Source of the DNA: CAXMST01 sp963700785
Lineage (GTDB): Bacteria > Actinomycetota > Thermoleophilia > Solirubrobacterales > 70-9
Assembly: GCA_963700785.1 (NCBI GenBank)
Contig: CAVOYZ010000008.1
Location: 124,001-188,000 of the forward strand
Direction: 5' to 3'
Length of the DNA: 64,000 nt
In this document: one piece after another, positions 8,412 through 16,508 of the stretch
How positions within the stretch are numbered: position 1 is the stretch's first letter
Layout: each line of letters begins with the position of its first letter
The notes under the pieces: model-generated
The model's database searches: none
The model's input: the letters and a program-made list of their open reading frames with translations, nothing else
Told to the model about the DNA's origin: nothing
Position numbers and translations under genes: made by a program

Positions 8412-8936
8412 GTCGGGGTCGGGGTCGGGGTCGTCGGGCGGCTCCTCCCCCTCCTCCCCCATGAAGTCGTCGGGCGAGACGTTCTCGAGGAAGTCCTTGA
8501 ACTTCTCCACGACCTCCTCCTGATCCTCGACCTCGTGCTCGAATTCGATCGACGACTCCTCGATCACGTCCTCGGCCGCGTAGATCGGGGCCTCCATGCG
8601 CACGGCCAACGCGAGGGCATCGGACGGCCGCGAGTCGATCTCGATCTCGCTGCCGTTGATCGAAATCGTGATCGAGGCGTAGAACGTGTTGTCGCGCAGC
8701 TCGGTGACCGAGACGCGCTCGCACTTGGCGTCGAGCTGACCGAGCACGTCGGAGAGCAGATCGTGGGTCATCGGGCGCGGCGTCGACGCTCCCTGGAGCT
8801 TCATCAGGATCGCAGCCGCCTCGGGATGACCGATCCAGATCGGCAGAAAGCGATTGCCGTCGTCCGTCTTCAGCAAGACGATCGGCTGCTTGCCGACCAT
8901 GTCGAAGCTGACTCCGTAGATCTGCATCCTCTGCAT
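8400..8936 (-). CDS. bifunctional nuclease family protein (BFN, DUF151)
   Basis: 178 residues. The DUF151 fold covers residues 1-130: GVSFDMVGKQPIVLLKT, FLPIWIGHPEAAAI, TFYASITI and the conserved SRPSDALALAVRMEAPIY. Plant relatives have RNase and DNase activity; bacterial roles are poorly defined and often connect to stress. The C-terminal tail is extremely acidic (EE and DPDPDP runs) and encoded by a GGGTC-type simple repeat. ATG 8936 is preceded by GGGAGG with 4-base spacing; ATG 8927 is an alternative. A good -10 (TATAAT) lies 36 bases upstream. It is convergent with ddl with no gap. Confidence 0.88.
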   Translation of the reverse strand: MQRMQIYGVSFDMVGKQPIVLLKTDDGNRFLPIWIGHPEAAAILMKLQGASTPRPMTHDLLSDVLGQLDAKCERVSVTELRDNTFYASITISINGSEIEIDSRPSDALALAVRMEAPIYAAEDVIEESSIEFEHEVEDQEEVVEKFKDFLENVSPDDFMGEEGEEPPDDPDPDPDDES

Positions 8937-8971
8937 GGGACCTCCCGAGCCGCGCGGCTTGGGGCCGGACG

Positions 8972-8977
8972 ATTATA
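8972..8977 (-). promoter_or_regulatory. -10 element for the bifunctional nuclease gene
   Basis: Perfect TATAAT on the minus strand, 35 bases upstream of the ATG at 8936, in a 97-bp gap after the tRNA gene. The -35 at 17-18 bp spacing is poor (GGCTGG/GCTGGC). Confidence 0.45.
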
Positions 8978-9033
8978 GGTGCGCCCCGGTCGCTGCCAGC
9001 CGGGCGCGGGCGGTGGGCTTTCTCGCGGGCGGA

Positions 9034-9107
<74 letters not shown>

Positions 9108-9117
9108 GCGCCGCGGG

Positions 9118-9123
9118 ATTGTA
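9118..9123 (-). promoter_or_regulatory. -10 element for tRNA-Ile
   Basis: TACAAT on the minus strand, 10 bases before the mature tRNA 5' end. No good -35 at standard spacing (TCACCC at 17 bp). The position is right for a short-leader tRNA promoter. Confidence 0.4.
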
Positions 9124-9148
9124 GTGAGCGCTCGGGTGGCGGGTGACC

Positions 9149-9997
9149 CTACCCGCGGCGGATCGAGGCGGCCAGATCGAGCAGGTCCTCGAGGTCCTCG
9201 AACGTGATCTCGGCCCGCAGCCCGCGGCGGGCGACGCCGACCCGAACCTCGCGGCCGAGCGCCCTCTCGAGCGCGTCCTCGGCCCGGCCGAGCGCCGCTT
9301 CCTGGTCGGGGTGAGGGGTGACGGTCGCGACCTGGCGCCGGCCTTGCTTTGCCCGGCGCTCGGTCTCCCGAACCGACCAGCCCGCCCGGACCGCCTCGCG
9401 GGCGAGGCGGCGGCGCTCGGCCTGGCTCCCGGCGGCCAGCAGTGCCCTCCCGTGGCCCTCGCTGAGCTCGCCGGTCGCAAGCAGGTCGAGCACCTGGTCG
9501 GGCAGGTCGAGCAGCCGGATCAGGTTCGAGATCGCCGAGCGGGACCTGCCGAGCCGGCGGGCCACCTCCTCCTTGCTCAGCGCGAGCTCCTCGACCAGCG
9601 CCGCGCAGGCGCGAGCCTCCTCGAGCGGGTTCAGGTCCTCACGCGCCATGTTCTCGATCAGCGCGGTCTGCAGCCGCCGGCCCTCGTCCTCGGTCCGCAG
9701 GACGGCGGGCACCGCGTCGAGGCCGGCCTGCTGCGCCGCCCGCCAGCGGCGCTCGCCCGCGATCAGCCCGTAGCGGCCATCGCGCAACGGCTGCACGACG
9801 AGCGGCTGGATCACCCCCGCCTCGGCCACCGAGGCGGCGAGCCGCTCAAGGGCGTCCGCGTCGAAGCTCTTCCGCGGCTGGTCAGGGTTCGGCCGGATCA
9901 GCTCGACCGGTATCTCCCGCAGCTCGTCGCCGCCCGCCTCCGGTTCGGGAAGGATCGCCGCGAGACCGCGGCCGATCCCAGCCCTGCGGCTAGCCAC
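9149..9997 (-). CDS. parB: chromosome-partitioning protein ParB
   Basis: CTP-dependent DNA clamp that loads at parS sites and spreads to organise the origin region. 282 residues. The N-terminal basic segment RAGIGRGLAAIL (ParA-interacting type) is followed by PNPDQPRKSF, the CTP/arginine motif GERRWRAA at 81-88, ALIENMAREDLNPLEEA, a helix-turn-helix around 141-165 (EEVARRLGRSRSAISNLIRL), and a C-terminal dimerisation domain. The GTG start lies inside the last codons of parA (8-bp overlap), so they are co-translated. A parS-like sequence is 3.2 kb away within yidD. Confidence 0.96.
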   Translation of the reverse strand: MASRRAGIGRGLAAILPEPEAGGDELREIPVELIRPNPDQPRKSFDADALERLAASVAEAGVIQPLVVQPLRDGRYGLIAGERRWRAAQQAGLDAVPAVLRTEDEGRRLQTALIENMAREDLNPLEEARACAALVEELALSKEEVARRLGRSRSAISNLIRLLDLPDQVLDLLATGELSEGHGRALLAAGSQAERRRLAREAVRAGWSVRETERRAKQGRRQVATVTPHPDQEAALGRAEDALERALGREVRVGVARRGLRAEITFEDLEDLLDLAASIRRG

Positions 9998-10748
9998 GGG
10001 CCAGGACCTCCTCGGCGAGCGCCCGATACGCCAGCGCCCCCCGCGATCCCGGAGCGTGCTCGGTCACCGGCAGGGCGAAGCTCGGCGCCTCGGCAACGCG
10101 GACGCTGCGTGGCACCACGGCGTTCAGCACCAGCTCTGGGAAGTGATCTCGCAACTCTCTCTCGACGTCCTGTGCCAGTCGGGTCCTCTCATCCGCCATG
10201 GTGATCACCAGGCCGGTCAGAACCAGCGCCGGGTTGAGCTCGCGGCGCACCGCGTGGACCGTGTCGAGGAACTGCACCAGGCCCTCGAGCGCCAGGTACT
10301 CGGCCTGGACCGGGACGATCGCCCGGTCCGCCGCGGTCAGCGCGTTGACGGTGACCGGCCCGAGCGATGGGGGGCAGTCGATCAGGGTTGCGGCGAAGCG
10401 CTCCCGGACCTCGCCGAGCCCATCGCGCAGCCGGTAGTTCGAGCGGTCCAGCGTCGGCAGCTCGACCGCCGCGCCGGCGAGGTCGCGGTTGGCCGGCACG
10501 ATCCACATGTTGTCGTGCGCGGCCGGTCGCGCCGCCTCGGCGACCGAGTGCACCCCACGGAGGCAGTCGTAGGAGGACGGGCGCTCTTCCCGAGCGAGGC
10601 CGAGGGCGACGGTGGCGTTGCACTGCGGATCGAGGTCGACGAGCAGGGTCTGCTCACCCAGGTCAGCGATGCAGGCCCCGAGATTGACCGCCGTGGTGGT
10701 CTTCCCCACCCCACCCTTCTGGTTGGCGATCGCATAGACGAGTCCCAT
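9990..10748 (-). CDS. parA: chromosome-partitioning ATPase ParA (Soj)
   Basis: Deviant Walker A ATPase that binds DNA non-specifically and moves ParB-parS complexes. 252 residues. KGGVGKT is at 11-17, followed by VDLDPQCNAT, Walker B-type LIDCPPSLG around 122-130, and ALVLTGLVITM. It lies 135 bp downstream of rsmG on the same strand. A TAGAGT -10-like sequence (10764-10759) 10 bases before the ATG could give a nearly leaderless parAB transcript. Confidence 0.96.
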   Translation of the reverse strand: MGLVYAIANQKGGVGKTTTAVNLGACIADLGEQTLLVDLDPQCNATVALGLAREERPSSYDCLRGVHSVAEAARPAAHDNMWIVPANRDLAGAAVELPTLDRSNYRLRDGLGEVRERFAATLIDCPPSLGPVTVNALTAADRAIVPVQAEYLALEGLVQFLDTVHAVRRELNPALVLTGLVITMADERTRLAQDVERELRDHFPELVLNAVVPRSVRVAEAPSFALPVTEHAPGSRGALAYRALAEEVLARG

Positions 10749-10883
10749 CGACGGCGCGACTCTAGATGACCGCGCGGGGGCCGCACGAGAATCGGTCCGG
10801 GCCGGGGAGGATTCTCCGGAAAGACCGCGAAAGCGGACCAGACACCCCGGACGCCGGCCGCGGGGCCGGTCGAGCGGCCCTGC

Positions 10884-11576
10884 TCATCTACGCCCCAGCG
10901 GTCGCTTCTTGGCCAATCCGGGACGACGCGGCAGCCCCGGCGGTGTCGGCCCCGACTTGCGGATCAGGTGGAGGTGCCGGTTCTCACTGCCGGCGTAGGG
11001 TCGAACCGGGACGATCCGCTCGGGGCTCATCGCGAGCTCCGCCGAGGCGCGCTCCAGCTCCGCCTCCTGCTCGGGATCGCGCCGCCCCTCGTAGGCGATC
11101 AGGACGCCACCCTCGCGCAACAGCGGCGCGGCGAGCTCGGCCAGCGTGCTGAGCCGGCCGACGGCGCGGGCGGTGACTACGTCGAAGGCGCCCGGCGCTT
11201 CGCCGGCAAACGCCTCCGCGCGCTCGGCGACGACGGTCACGTTCGTCAGCCCGGCCGCGGCCGCGGCGCGCCCGATGAACTCGCACTTGCGCGCGGCCGA
11301 GTCGAGCAGGACGAACCGGGCCGCCGGCATCGCGGCGGCAAGCACCAGCCCGGGCAATCCCGCCCCCGAACCGATGTCGCAGACGCGCTCGCTCCGCTCC
11401 AGCTCGGGCAGCGCGAGGGCGGAGAGGCTGTCGGCGATGTGAACGTCCCGGATCCGGGCCCGGTCCCTGACCGAGGTCGGCGCCAGCGGGTCGGTCGCGA
11501 TCAGCTCGGCGATCGCCGCGATCGCCTCGCGGGCGGAACCCTCCAGCGGCGGCGGCCCGGGCGGGTTCTCGCTCAA
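10884..11576 (-). CDS. rsmG: 16S rRNA (guanine527-N7)-methyltransferase RsmG (GidB)
   Basis: SAM-dependent methylation of G527 in the 530 loop of 16S rRNA; loss in other bacteria gives low-level streptomycin resistance. 230 residues. The SAM motif CDIGSGAGLPGLVLA is at about 66-80, followed by FVLLDSAARKCEFI, the TARAVGRL segment and a GGVLIAYEG strand. The TTG start at 11576 overlaps the jag TGA as TTGA; this is the only start giving the family's N-terminal length. The order jag-rsmG-parA-parB is the classic origin arrangement. Confidence 0.94.
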   Translation of the reverse strand: MSENPPGPPPLEGSAREAIAAIAELIATDPLAPTSVRDRARIRDVHIADSLSALALPELERSERVCDIGSGAGLPGLVLAAAMPAARFVLLDSAARKCEFIGRAAAAAGLTNVTVVAERAEAFAGEAPGAFDVVTARAVGRLSTLAELAAPLLREGGVLIAYEGRRDPEQEAELERASAELAMSPERIVPVRPYAGSENRHLHLIRKSGPTPPGLPRRPGLAKKRPLGRR

Positions 11577-12070
11577 TCGGCGAGCAGCGGCGCGACCACG
11601 ACCCGGCGGTCGGGATCGTCGCCCTCGCTGAACGTCTCGACGTCGCTGCGGTCCTTGAGGACCTCGTGGACGGTCCGGCGCTCGGAGGCGGACATCGGCT
11701 CGAGCCGCACCGCCTCGCCGTTGCGCGCGGCCCGGTCGGCGGCGGTCTCGGCCTCCTCGGTGAGCAGCTCGCGGCGGCGCTCCCGGTAGCGAGCGGCGTC
11801 GACGGTCACGCGCTTGCGCTCGGAGAGCCCCTGGTAGGCAGCGCGATAGCAGATCAGCTGCAGCGCATCGAGCGTCTGGCCGCGGCGGCCGATCAGGATC
11901 CCGAGGTCGTCCTCGCCGTTGATCTCGGCCAGGATCTCGTCGTCGGCCTCGTTGATCTGCACATCGGCCTCGAGCTCGAGCTCGCCGAGAATCCGGTCGA
12001 TGATCGCCGCGACGCGCTCGCGCGGCTCGCTCGGCAGGTCGGGGTTCGCGGCTGATTCGTCCATCGTCAT
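11573..12070 (-). CDS. jag: RNA-binding KH/R3H protein Jag (KhpB)
   Basis: RNA-binding regulator associated with YidC/SpoIIIJ and, in Gram-positive bacteria, with cell division and elongation. 165 residues. The KH domain has the GxxG-type loop GILIGRRGQTLDALQ at 57-71; the R3H motif EPMSASERRTVHEVLKD is at about 124-140. The extended N-terminal Jag_N domain found in many homologues is missing, so this is the short form. ATG 12070 abuts the yidC stop directly; ATG 12064 is an alternative. Confidence 0.93.
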   Translation of the reverse strand: MTMDESAANPDLPSEPRERVAAIIDRILGELELEADVQINEADDEILAEINGEDDLGILIGRRGQTLDALQLICYRAAYQGLSERKRVTVDAARYRERRRELLTEEAETAADRAARNGEAVRLEPMSASERRTVHEVLKDRSDVETFSEGDDPDRRVVVAPLLAD

Positions 12071-12856
12071 CTACCGTCGCTTTCCGCTTCGCTTCTTCTT
12101 CTTGCGCGGGGGTGGGGGTGGGGGAGCCTTCTCGGCTTCGACCTCCTCCGGGGTCTTCTTCGGCGGGGGTGGCATCAAGCTGGTCACGACCTGCTGCTGC
12201 CCGAACGTCCAGACGTTGGTCGAGATCCAGTAGATCGAGAGCCCGGCGAGGAAGGTGCCGACGAAGGGAGCGAAGGCGAGCGGCAGGCCGAAGACGATGA
12301 ACTTCTGCGGGCCCTCGAGCCCCTGGCCACGGACCGCCATCGCCAGGCCGGCGAGCAGCTGCGTGCCGACGAACAGCACGATCAGGATCACCAACTCGGA
12401 GCCGACGGGCTTCTCGAGAATCGAGTCGATGAACAGGAACGACTCGTTCGGGCCGGGGACATCGCAAGGCGGCAGCTCGTTGGCCCGCACGTCGCAGCGG
12501 AAGCTCTCGCCGCGAAGCATGTAGAAGAGGGCGATGAAGACCGGCAGCTGCAGCAGCAGCGGCACGCAGGAGGCGAGCGGATTGATCTCGTTCTCCTGGT
12601 AGAACTTCATCATCTCCTGCTGCTGGCGCTGGCGATCGTCCTTGTACTTCTCCTGAATCGCCTTCAGCTGGGGCTGCAGCTCCTGAAGGGCGCGCATCGA
12701 GCGGATCTGCCTCAGCGACAGCGGCACGATCGCCATCCGCACCGTGAAGGTCAGGGCGATGATCGCGGCGCCCCAGCTGAGCCCGACCGTGTCGTGAAAG
12801 AAGACGACGATCGCCTCGGGTATGTCGGTGAAGATGGAGGCGAGGGTGAGCGTCAT
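12071..12856 (-). CDS. yidC: membrane protein insertase YidC
   Basis: Inserts proteins into the inner membrane alone or with SecYEG. 261 residues with five hydrophobic segments. The first is at about 14-40 and contains the conserved groove arginine (LTFTVRMAIVPLSLRQ); it is followed by the cytoplasmic hairpin QLKAIQEKYKDDRQRQQQEMMKFY and NPLASCVPLLLQLPVF. No lipoprotein signal is seen. The C-terminal tail is proline-rich then very basic (PPPPPPRKKKKRSGKRR), as in ribosome-contacting YidC/Oxa1 tails. ATGA overlap with yidD. Confidence 0.95.
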   Translation of the reverse strand: MTLTLASIFTDIPEAIVVFFHDTVGLSWGAAIIALTFTVRMAIVPLSLRQIRSMRALQELQPQLKAIQEKYKDDRQRQQQEMMKFYQENEINPLASCVPLLLQLPVFIALFYMLRGESFRCDVRANELPPCDVPGPNESFLFIDSILEKPVGSELVILIVLFVGTQLLAGLAMAVRGQGLEGPQKFIVFGLPLAFAPFVGTFLAGLSIYWISTNVWTFGQQQVVTSLMPPPPKKTPEEVEAEKAPPPPPPRKKKKRSGKRR

Positions 12857-13191
12857 TGGTTTCTCTCGGGCTCGATGTGGGCGCTGTCGGGGGGGGCGGG
12901 GCGGAAGAGCCTACGGCTCTCGAGCGGATCGAGGCCACCCGAGCTCATCGGGTTGCAGCGTAGGACCCTCCAGACGGCGACGATGGTGCCACGAAACGGC
13001 CCCAGCTCGCGTACAGCCTGCTCCGCGTACTGGGAGCAGGTCGGGTAGTAGCGGCAGCGCGCTCCCAGCAACGGGGAGATCAGGCGCCTGTAGATCCGGA
13101 TCGGCAGCAGCAGCAGCGCCGTCAACGGGCCGGCCCGCGTCTCAGCGGCCGGCCCGCCGCTCGGCGTTTCACGTGCAACGGTGGGGCTCAA
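12853..13191 (-). CDS. yidD: membrane protein insertion efficiency factor YidD
   Basis: Small membrane-associated protein that helps YidC-dependent insertion. 112 residues with the family core LLPIRIYRRLISPLLGARCRYYPTCSQYA (written here in pieces: IRIYRRLISP, CRYYPTCSQYA at 46-56) and CNPMSSGGLDP. The TTG start at 13191 overlaps the rnpA stop as TTGA, and no other start precedes the core. Its first codons contain a near-consensus parS palindrome, so this DNA may serve both as gene and as partition site. Confidence 0.93.
   Translation of the reverse strand: MSPTVARETPSGGPAAETRAGPLTALLLLPIRIYRRLISPLLGARCRYYPTCSQYAEQAVRELGPFRGTIVAVWRVLRCNPMSSGGLDPLESRRLFRPAPPDSAHIEPERNQ
13165..13180. promoter_or_regulatory. 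parS-like ParB-binding site inside yidD
   Basis: CGTTTCACGTGCAACG matches the general parS palindrome TGTTTCACGTGAAACA at 12 of 16 positions, with the central TTTCACGTG intact; the mismatches are both outer bases plus two others at most. Every other CACGTG I found in the window lacks the flanking TTT/AAA arms. It is about 3.2 kb from parB, within the usual origin-proximal zone. Confidence 0.65.
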
Positions 13192-13568
13192 CCGTCGGCC
13201 CTGGCCTGGTCGAGCAGCTCGGCGATCGAGGCGCGAACCCCATCGAGACCCTGCTTGTCGACGAGCTCGGCTGCGCCCGACCTGCCGACCAGGACGAAGT
13301 CATGGCCCGGCGGGAGGCTCTCGGCCAGGCTCCAGAAGGCCTCGCGCAGCGAGCGCTTCACCTTGTTGCGGTCGACCGCGGCGCCGACCTTGCGGCCAAC
13401 CGAGACCCCGAGCCGCACCTCCGTACCCGCCTCCGCGGGATCCCGCGGAAACGCGTAGAGAACGAGGTGACGGTTGGCGTGTGAGCGACCGTCCCGGTAC
13501 GCACGGTCGAAGTCACCGCTTCTCGAGAGCCGGCCGCGCTTGCGCCCCTCGCGTTCGGACCCGCTCAT
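13188..13568 (-). CDS. rnpA: ribonuclease P protein component
   Basis: Protein subunit of RNase P, assisting the catalytic RNA in removing tRNA 5' leaders. 126 residues. N-terminal LSRSGDFDRAYRDGRS, the central strand LGVSVGRKVGAAVDRNKVKR and the RNR-type motif RNKVKRSLREAFW are clear. Starts 13 bp after rpmH and overlaps yidD at its end, the usual rpmH-rnpA-yidD-yidC order. The catalytic RNA (rnpB) is not in this window as far as I can see. Confidence 0.95.
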   Translation of the reverse strand: MSGSEREGRKRGRLSRSGDFDRAYRDGRSHANRHLVLYAFPRDPAEAGTEVRLGVSVGRKVGAAVDRNKVKRSLREAFWSLAESLPPGHDFVLVGRSGAAELVDKQGLDGVRASIAELLDQARADG

Positions 13569-13581
13569 CGCACCGGCGCAG

Positions 13582-13716
13582 CTAGACGGTGAGGCGCTTG
13601 CGCCCCTTGCGCCGTCGCCTGCGGAGTACCTCGCGGCCGTGCCGAGTCTGCATCCGGGATCGGAACCCGTGCGTGCGGGCGCGCTTTCTCTTCTTTGGCT
13701 GCCAGGTTCGCTTCAT
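13582..13716 (-). CDS. rpmH: 50S ribosomal protein L34
   Basis: 44-residue, very basic ribosomal protein, complete: begins MKRTWQPKKRKRARTHGF and ends RRRRRKGRKRLTV, as in other L34 proteins. It is the first gene of the leftward origin operon and is divergent from dnaA with 173 bp between starts. A TATACT -10 lies 31 bases upstream of the ATG. No purine-rich Shine-Dalgarno is visible immediately upstream. Confidence 0.97.
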   Translation of the reverse strand: MKRTWQPKKRKRARTHGFRSRMQTRHGREVLRRRRRKGRKRLTV

Positions 13717-13747
13717 CGGAGGTCCCGTCGGCTTCGCGGGGACGCGC

Positions 13748-13753
13748 AGTATA
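13748..13753 (-). promoter_or_regulatory. -10 element for the rpmH-rnpA-yidDC operon
   Basis: TATACT on the minus strand (five of six bases to consensus) with a TG a few bases upstream; the predicted leader is about 25 nt. No convincing -35. Confidence 0.5.
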
Positions 13754-13829
13754 CGCACACCGAATTCGCTTTCGGCGCGATTTGCGGAGTTGGTGCGGGG
13801 CCCGGGCCAAAGGCGGGCCGGGCGCGACC

Positions 13830-13835
13830 TATGAT
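13830..13835 (+). promoter_or_regulatory. possible -10 element for dnaA
   Basis: TATGAT (five of six) lies 54 bases before the chosen TTG start of dnaA. The -35 at 17-bp spacing (CCAAAG) is poor. Confidence 0.35.
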
Positions 13836-13889
13836 CGCCCGCGGGCTCCTCGGAGCCGCGCGACGAGCGCCGAGCGGATCGAGAGGGAA

Positions 13890-15242
13890 TTGCAGGAGCA
13901 GGAGCAGAGCAGCCAGGATCTGGTCGACGTCTGGGAGCGGGTTCGCGACGAGCTCCGGCGGCAGGTTCCCGCTTCGGCGTTCGAGAGCTGGCTCGAACCG
14001 CTGAGCGCCGTTGATCTCCAGGGCACGCGCCTCTACGTGACCGGACCCGATCGGGTCCGCGAATGGTTTCAGCGACGCTACTCGCCACTCGCGGTGGCAG
14101 CGGCAAGAAAGCGCCTTCCCGCACTGACCGAGATCGTCTTCTCGGGCGCGGATGCGGACGGGCAACTCGGCGGCGGCTCCCGGTTGCCGGCCGGCCTCGA
14201 GGGCGATCTCGATTTCGATCGCTTCGTGATCGGTGCCGGCAACCGCTTCGCTCACGCCTCGGCGTTGGCGGTCGCGGAGTTGCCCGGCGAGGCCTACAAC
14301 CCCCTGTTCCTCTACGGCGATCCGGGGCTCGGCAAGACCCATCTGCTGGTCGCGATCGCCAACTACCTGCAGCGGCGCCGGCGCGACATGACGGTCGTCT
14401 ACACGACGGCCGAGCGCTTCACGTCCGAGTTCGTCGCCTCACTCCGCAGCAACGGGCCCAGCGGGGCGGACCTGTTCAAGCGCAGATACCGGAACGTCGG
14501 CGCGCTGTTGATCGACGACGTGCAGTTCCTGGAGGACAAGCCGCGGACCGAGGACGAGTTCTTCCACACCTTCAACGACCTCTACGCCGCCGGCAGCCAG
14601 ATCGTGCTCTCGAGCGATCGCCCGCCGGAGGCCATGGAGCGCCTGACCGAGCGACTGCGGGACCGGTTCGCCTGGGGCCTCGCGGTCCAGGTCCAGGGGC
14701 CTGATCTCGCCACCCGGGTCGCCTTGCTGCGGCGACTCGCGACGGAGCGGGCGATCGTCGTCCCCGACATCGACGTCCTGCGCCAGATCGCGATCAACGT
14801 ACCCACGAACCTGCGCAAGCTAGAGGGCGCCCTGACGAGAGTGGCCGCCTTCGCCTCACTACTGGGCGTGGCTCCATCGCCGGAGCTGGTCGAGGAGGCC
14901 CTCTCGACCGAGGACGACCCGGTTCTGTTCCCGAACAAGGCCTACCCGGAGCTGGCCGAGATCCAGCAGGCGACCTGCGATGTGATGCACGTATCGCGGA
15001 CCGAACTCTGCTCCCGGCGCCGGATTCCGAGCCTGGTCCGGGCCCGGCAGCTTGGAATGTACGTCGCCAGGAACTCGACCGATCGATCGCTGGCCGAGAT
15101 CGCGCGCTCGTTCGATCGCGATCACTCGACCGTCCTCCACTCGATCCGCACGATCGAGAAGCAGCTCGAGCCGGGGTCGGACGTCCACCGAGCGCTGGAA
15201 GCTATCCACGAGCGTCTGCGGATCGCGGCGGAGCCGACCTAG
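13890..15242 (+). CDS. dnaA: chromosomal replication initiator DnaA
   Basis: AAA+ initiator that opens the origin. 450 residues. The N-terminal domain (VWERVRDELRRQVPASAFESWLEPL) interacts with helicase; domain II is short. Walker A GDPGLGKTH and Walker B LLIDDVQFLEDK lie in domain III. Domain IV ends with ARQLGMYVAR and IARSFDRDHSTVLHS, where the usual FGGRDHTTV is one residue shorter and has Ser for Thr; the family pattern tolerates this, but box recognition may be relaxed. The TTG at 13890 is preceded by GAGAGG with 4-base spacing; the open frame upstream is not coding. Diverges from rpmH. Confidence 0.95.
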   Translation: MQEQEQSSQDLVDVWERVRDELRRQVPASAFESWLEPLSAVDLQGTRLYVTGPDRVREWFQRRYSPLAVAAARKRLPALTEIVFSGADADGQLGGGSRLPAGLEGDLDFDRFVIGAGNRFAHASALAVAELPGEAYNPLFLYGDPGLGKTHLLVAIANYLQRRRRDMTVVYTTAERFTSEFVASLRSNGPSGADLFKRRYRNVGALLIDDVQFLEDKPRTEDEFFHTFNDLYAAGSQIVLSSDRPPEAMERLTERLRDRFAWGLAVQVQGPDLATRVALLRRLATERAIVVPDIDVLRQIAINVPTNLRKLEGALTRVAAFASLLGVAPSPELVEEALSTEDDPVLFPNKAYPELAEIQQATCDVMHVSRTELCSRRRIPSLVRARQLGMYVARNSTDRSLAEIARSFDRDHSTVLHSIRTIEKQLEPGSDVHRALEAIHERLRIAAEPT

Positions 15243-15279
15243 AGTGGGCGCCAATCCACCGTACGGAGACCTCTCCACC

Positions 15280-15316
15280 GCGCTTTCCACAACCGCCAAG
15301 CCGCTCTGGAAAGCGC
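15280..15316. repeat. inverted repeat in the dnaA-dnaN gap, degenerate DnaA-box-like arms
   Basis: Perfect 10-bp arms GCGCTTTCCA (15280-15289) and TGGAAAGCGC (15307-15316) with a 17-bp spacer. The left arm continues as CTTTCCACA, 7 of 9 to the DnaA box TTATCCACA; the right arm read on the minus strand gives CTTTCCAGA. A smaller GGTTC/GAACC hairpin follows at 15336-15350. The gap is only 144 bp and holds no canonical DnaA box. May be part of oriC, a DnaA autoregulatory site, or a transcript hairpin. Confidence 0.5.
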
Positions 15317-15386
15317 AATCCGAAGCTTTTGCAAGGGTTCCAACAGAACCAAGATCAACTCAGATGACCGGAAGAGGAATAACTAG

Positions 15387-16493
15387 ATGAAGATCACAGC
15401 TGATCGCGACCCGCTTCTTGATGCACTTCAGGCTGCGGCGCGAGCTGTCTCAACCCGCTCCACCCTGCCTTCGCTGGGCGGGATCCTGATCACCGTCGAG
15501 AGTGGCGTGGCCAAGGCCCGCGCCACCGACACCGAGCTCGGGCTCACGGTCGAGATCGATGCCGAGGTCGAGGGTGAGGGGAGCATTCTTCTGCCCGGCA
15601 GGCTGCTGACCGACGTCGCTCGCGCCCTGCCGGCCGGTCCGGTGACTCTCGCTGAGCGCTCGGAGCAGCGTGATGTCGAGCTCACCGCCGGCACCGCGAA
15701 GTTCCACCTCCGGGTGCTGCCAACCGAGGACTTCCCGCGACTGCCTTCGTTCGAGGGCGATGTGATCAAGATGCCGGCCGCGGCGCTGGCCGCGACGATC
15801 GAGCGGGTCGCGCGCGCCGCCTCGCGCGACGAGGTGCGGCCGATCCTCACCGGGATCCTGGTCAGCGTCGCGGACTCGAAGCTGACGATGGTGGCCACCG
15901 ATTCCTACCGGCTCTCGGTCAAGCACACCGAGCTCGAATCCGCCTCCCCGGACCCGTTCGAGGCCAACGTGCCGGCCCGCGCCCTGCGCGAGCTCGCGCG
16001 GATCGTTGCCAACACCGGCGTCGACGAGATCGAGGTCGCGCTGCCGGGCAACCAGATCGTCTTCCGCGCCGGCCCCTACGTGCTCTCCTCCCGCCTGATC
16101 GACGGCCAGTTCCCCAGCTACCGGCAGCTGCTTCCGGACAGCTTCGACCACGACGTCCGGCTCCCGAAGGGCGAGCTGCTCGACGTGACGAAGCGGATCC
16201 GGTACCTGGCCCAACGCAACGCTCCGCTGAGGATGGCCTTCGAAAGCGGCGAGGTGACCGTCTCGGCCGAGACGCCCGAGGTCGGCGACGCGAGCGAATC
16301 GATGCCCTGCGCGTTCGAGGGCGAGGCGCTCGAGATCGCCTTCAACCCCCAGTTCCTGATCGAGGGCATCGAGAGCATCGAGACCGAGGAGCTGGTCCTG
16401 CGGCTCACCTCCCCGTTGCGGCCCGGCCTGCTCCAGCAGGCCGGGGATGAGGACTTCAGCTACCTCGTGATGCCAATCAGGCTGAACGTCTGA
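15387..16493 (+). CDS. dnaN: DNA polymerase III beta subunit (sliding clamp)
   Basis: Ring-shaped processivity clamp. 368 residues in the usual three-domain layout: N-terminal SLGGILITVE, middle PILTGILVSVADSKLTMVATDSYRLS, and the C-terminal QFLIEGIESIE ... YLVMPIRL. The C-terminal MPIRL is the typical peptide-binding pocket edge. The ATG is preceded by GGAAGAGG at about 9 bases. It ends 15 bp before recF; same strand as dnaA and likely cotranscribed. Confidence 0.97.
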   Translation: MKITADRDPLLDALQAAARAVSTRSTLPSLGGILITVESGVAKARATDTELGLTVEIDAEVEGEGSILLPGRLLTDVARALPAGPVTLAERSEQRDVELTAGTAKFHLRVLPTEDFPRLPSFEGDVIKMPAAALAATIERVARAASRDEVRPILTGILVSVADSKLTMVATDSYRLSVKHTELESASPDPFEANVPARALRELARIVANTGVDEIEVALPGNQIVFRAGPYVLSSRLIDGQFPSYRQLLPDSFDHDVRLPKGELLDVTKRIRYLAQRNAPLRMAFESGEVTVSAETPEVGDASESMPCAFEGEALEIAFNPQFLIEGIESIETEELVLRLTSPLRPGLLQQAGDEDFSYLVMPIRLNV

Positions 16494-16508
16494 GGTCGTC
16501 TGCGCCCC

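Noticed and set aside
10884..12938. 684-codon leftward open frame spanning rsmG, jag and yidC
   Set aside because: Only the last 231 codons are RsmG; upstream it runs out of frame through jag and yidC, which are real in their own frames.
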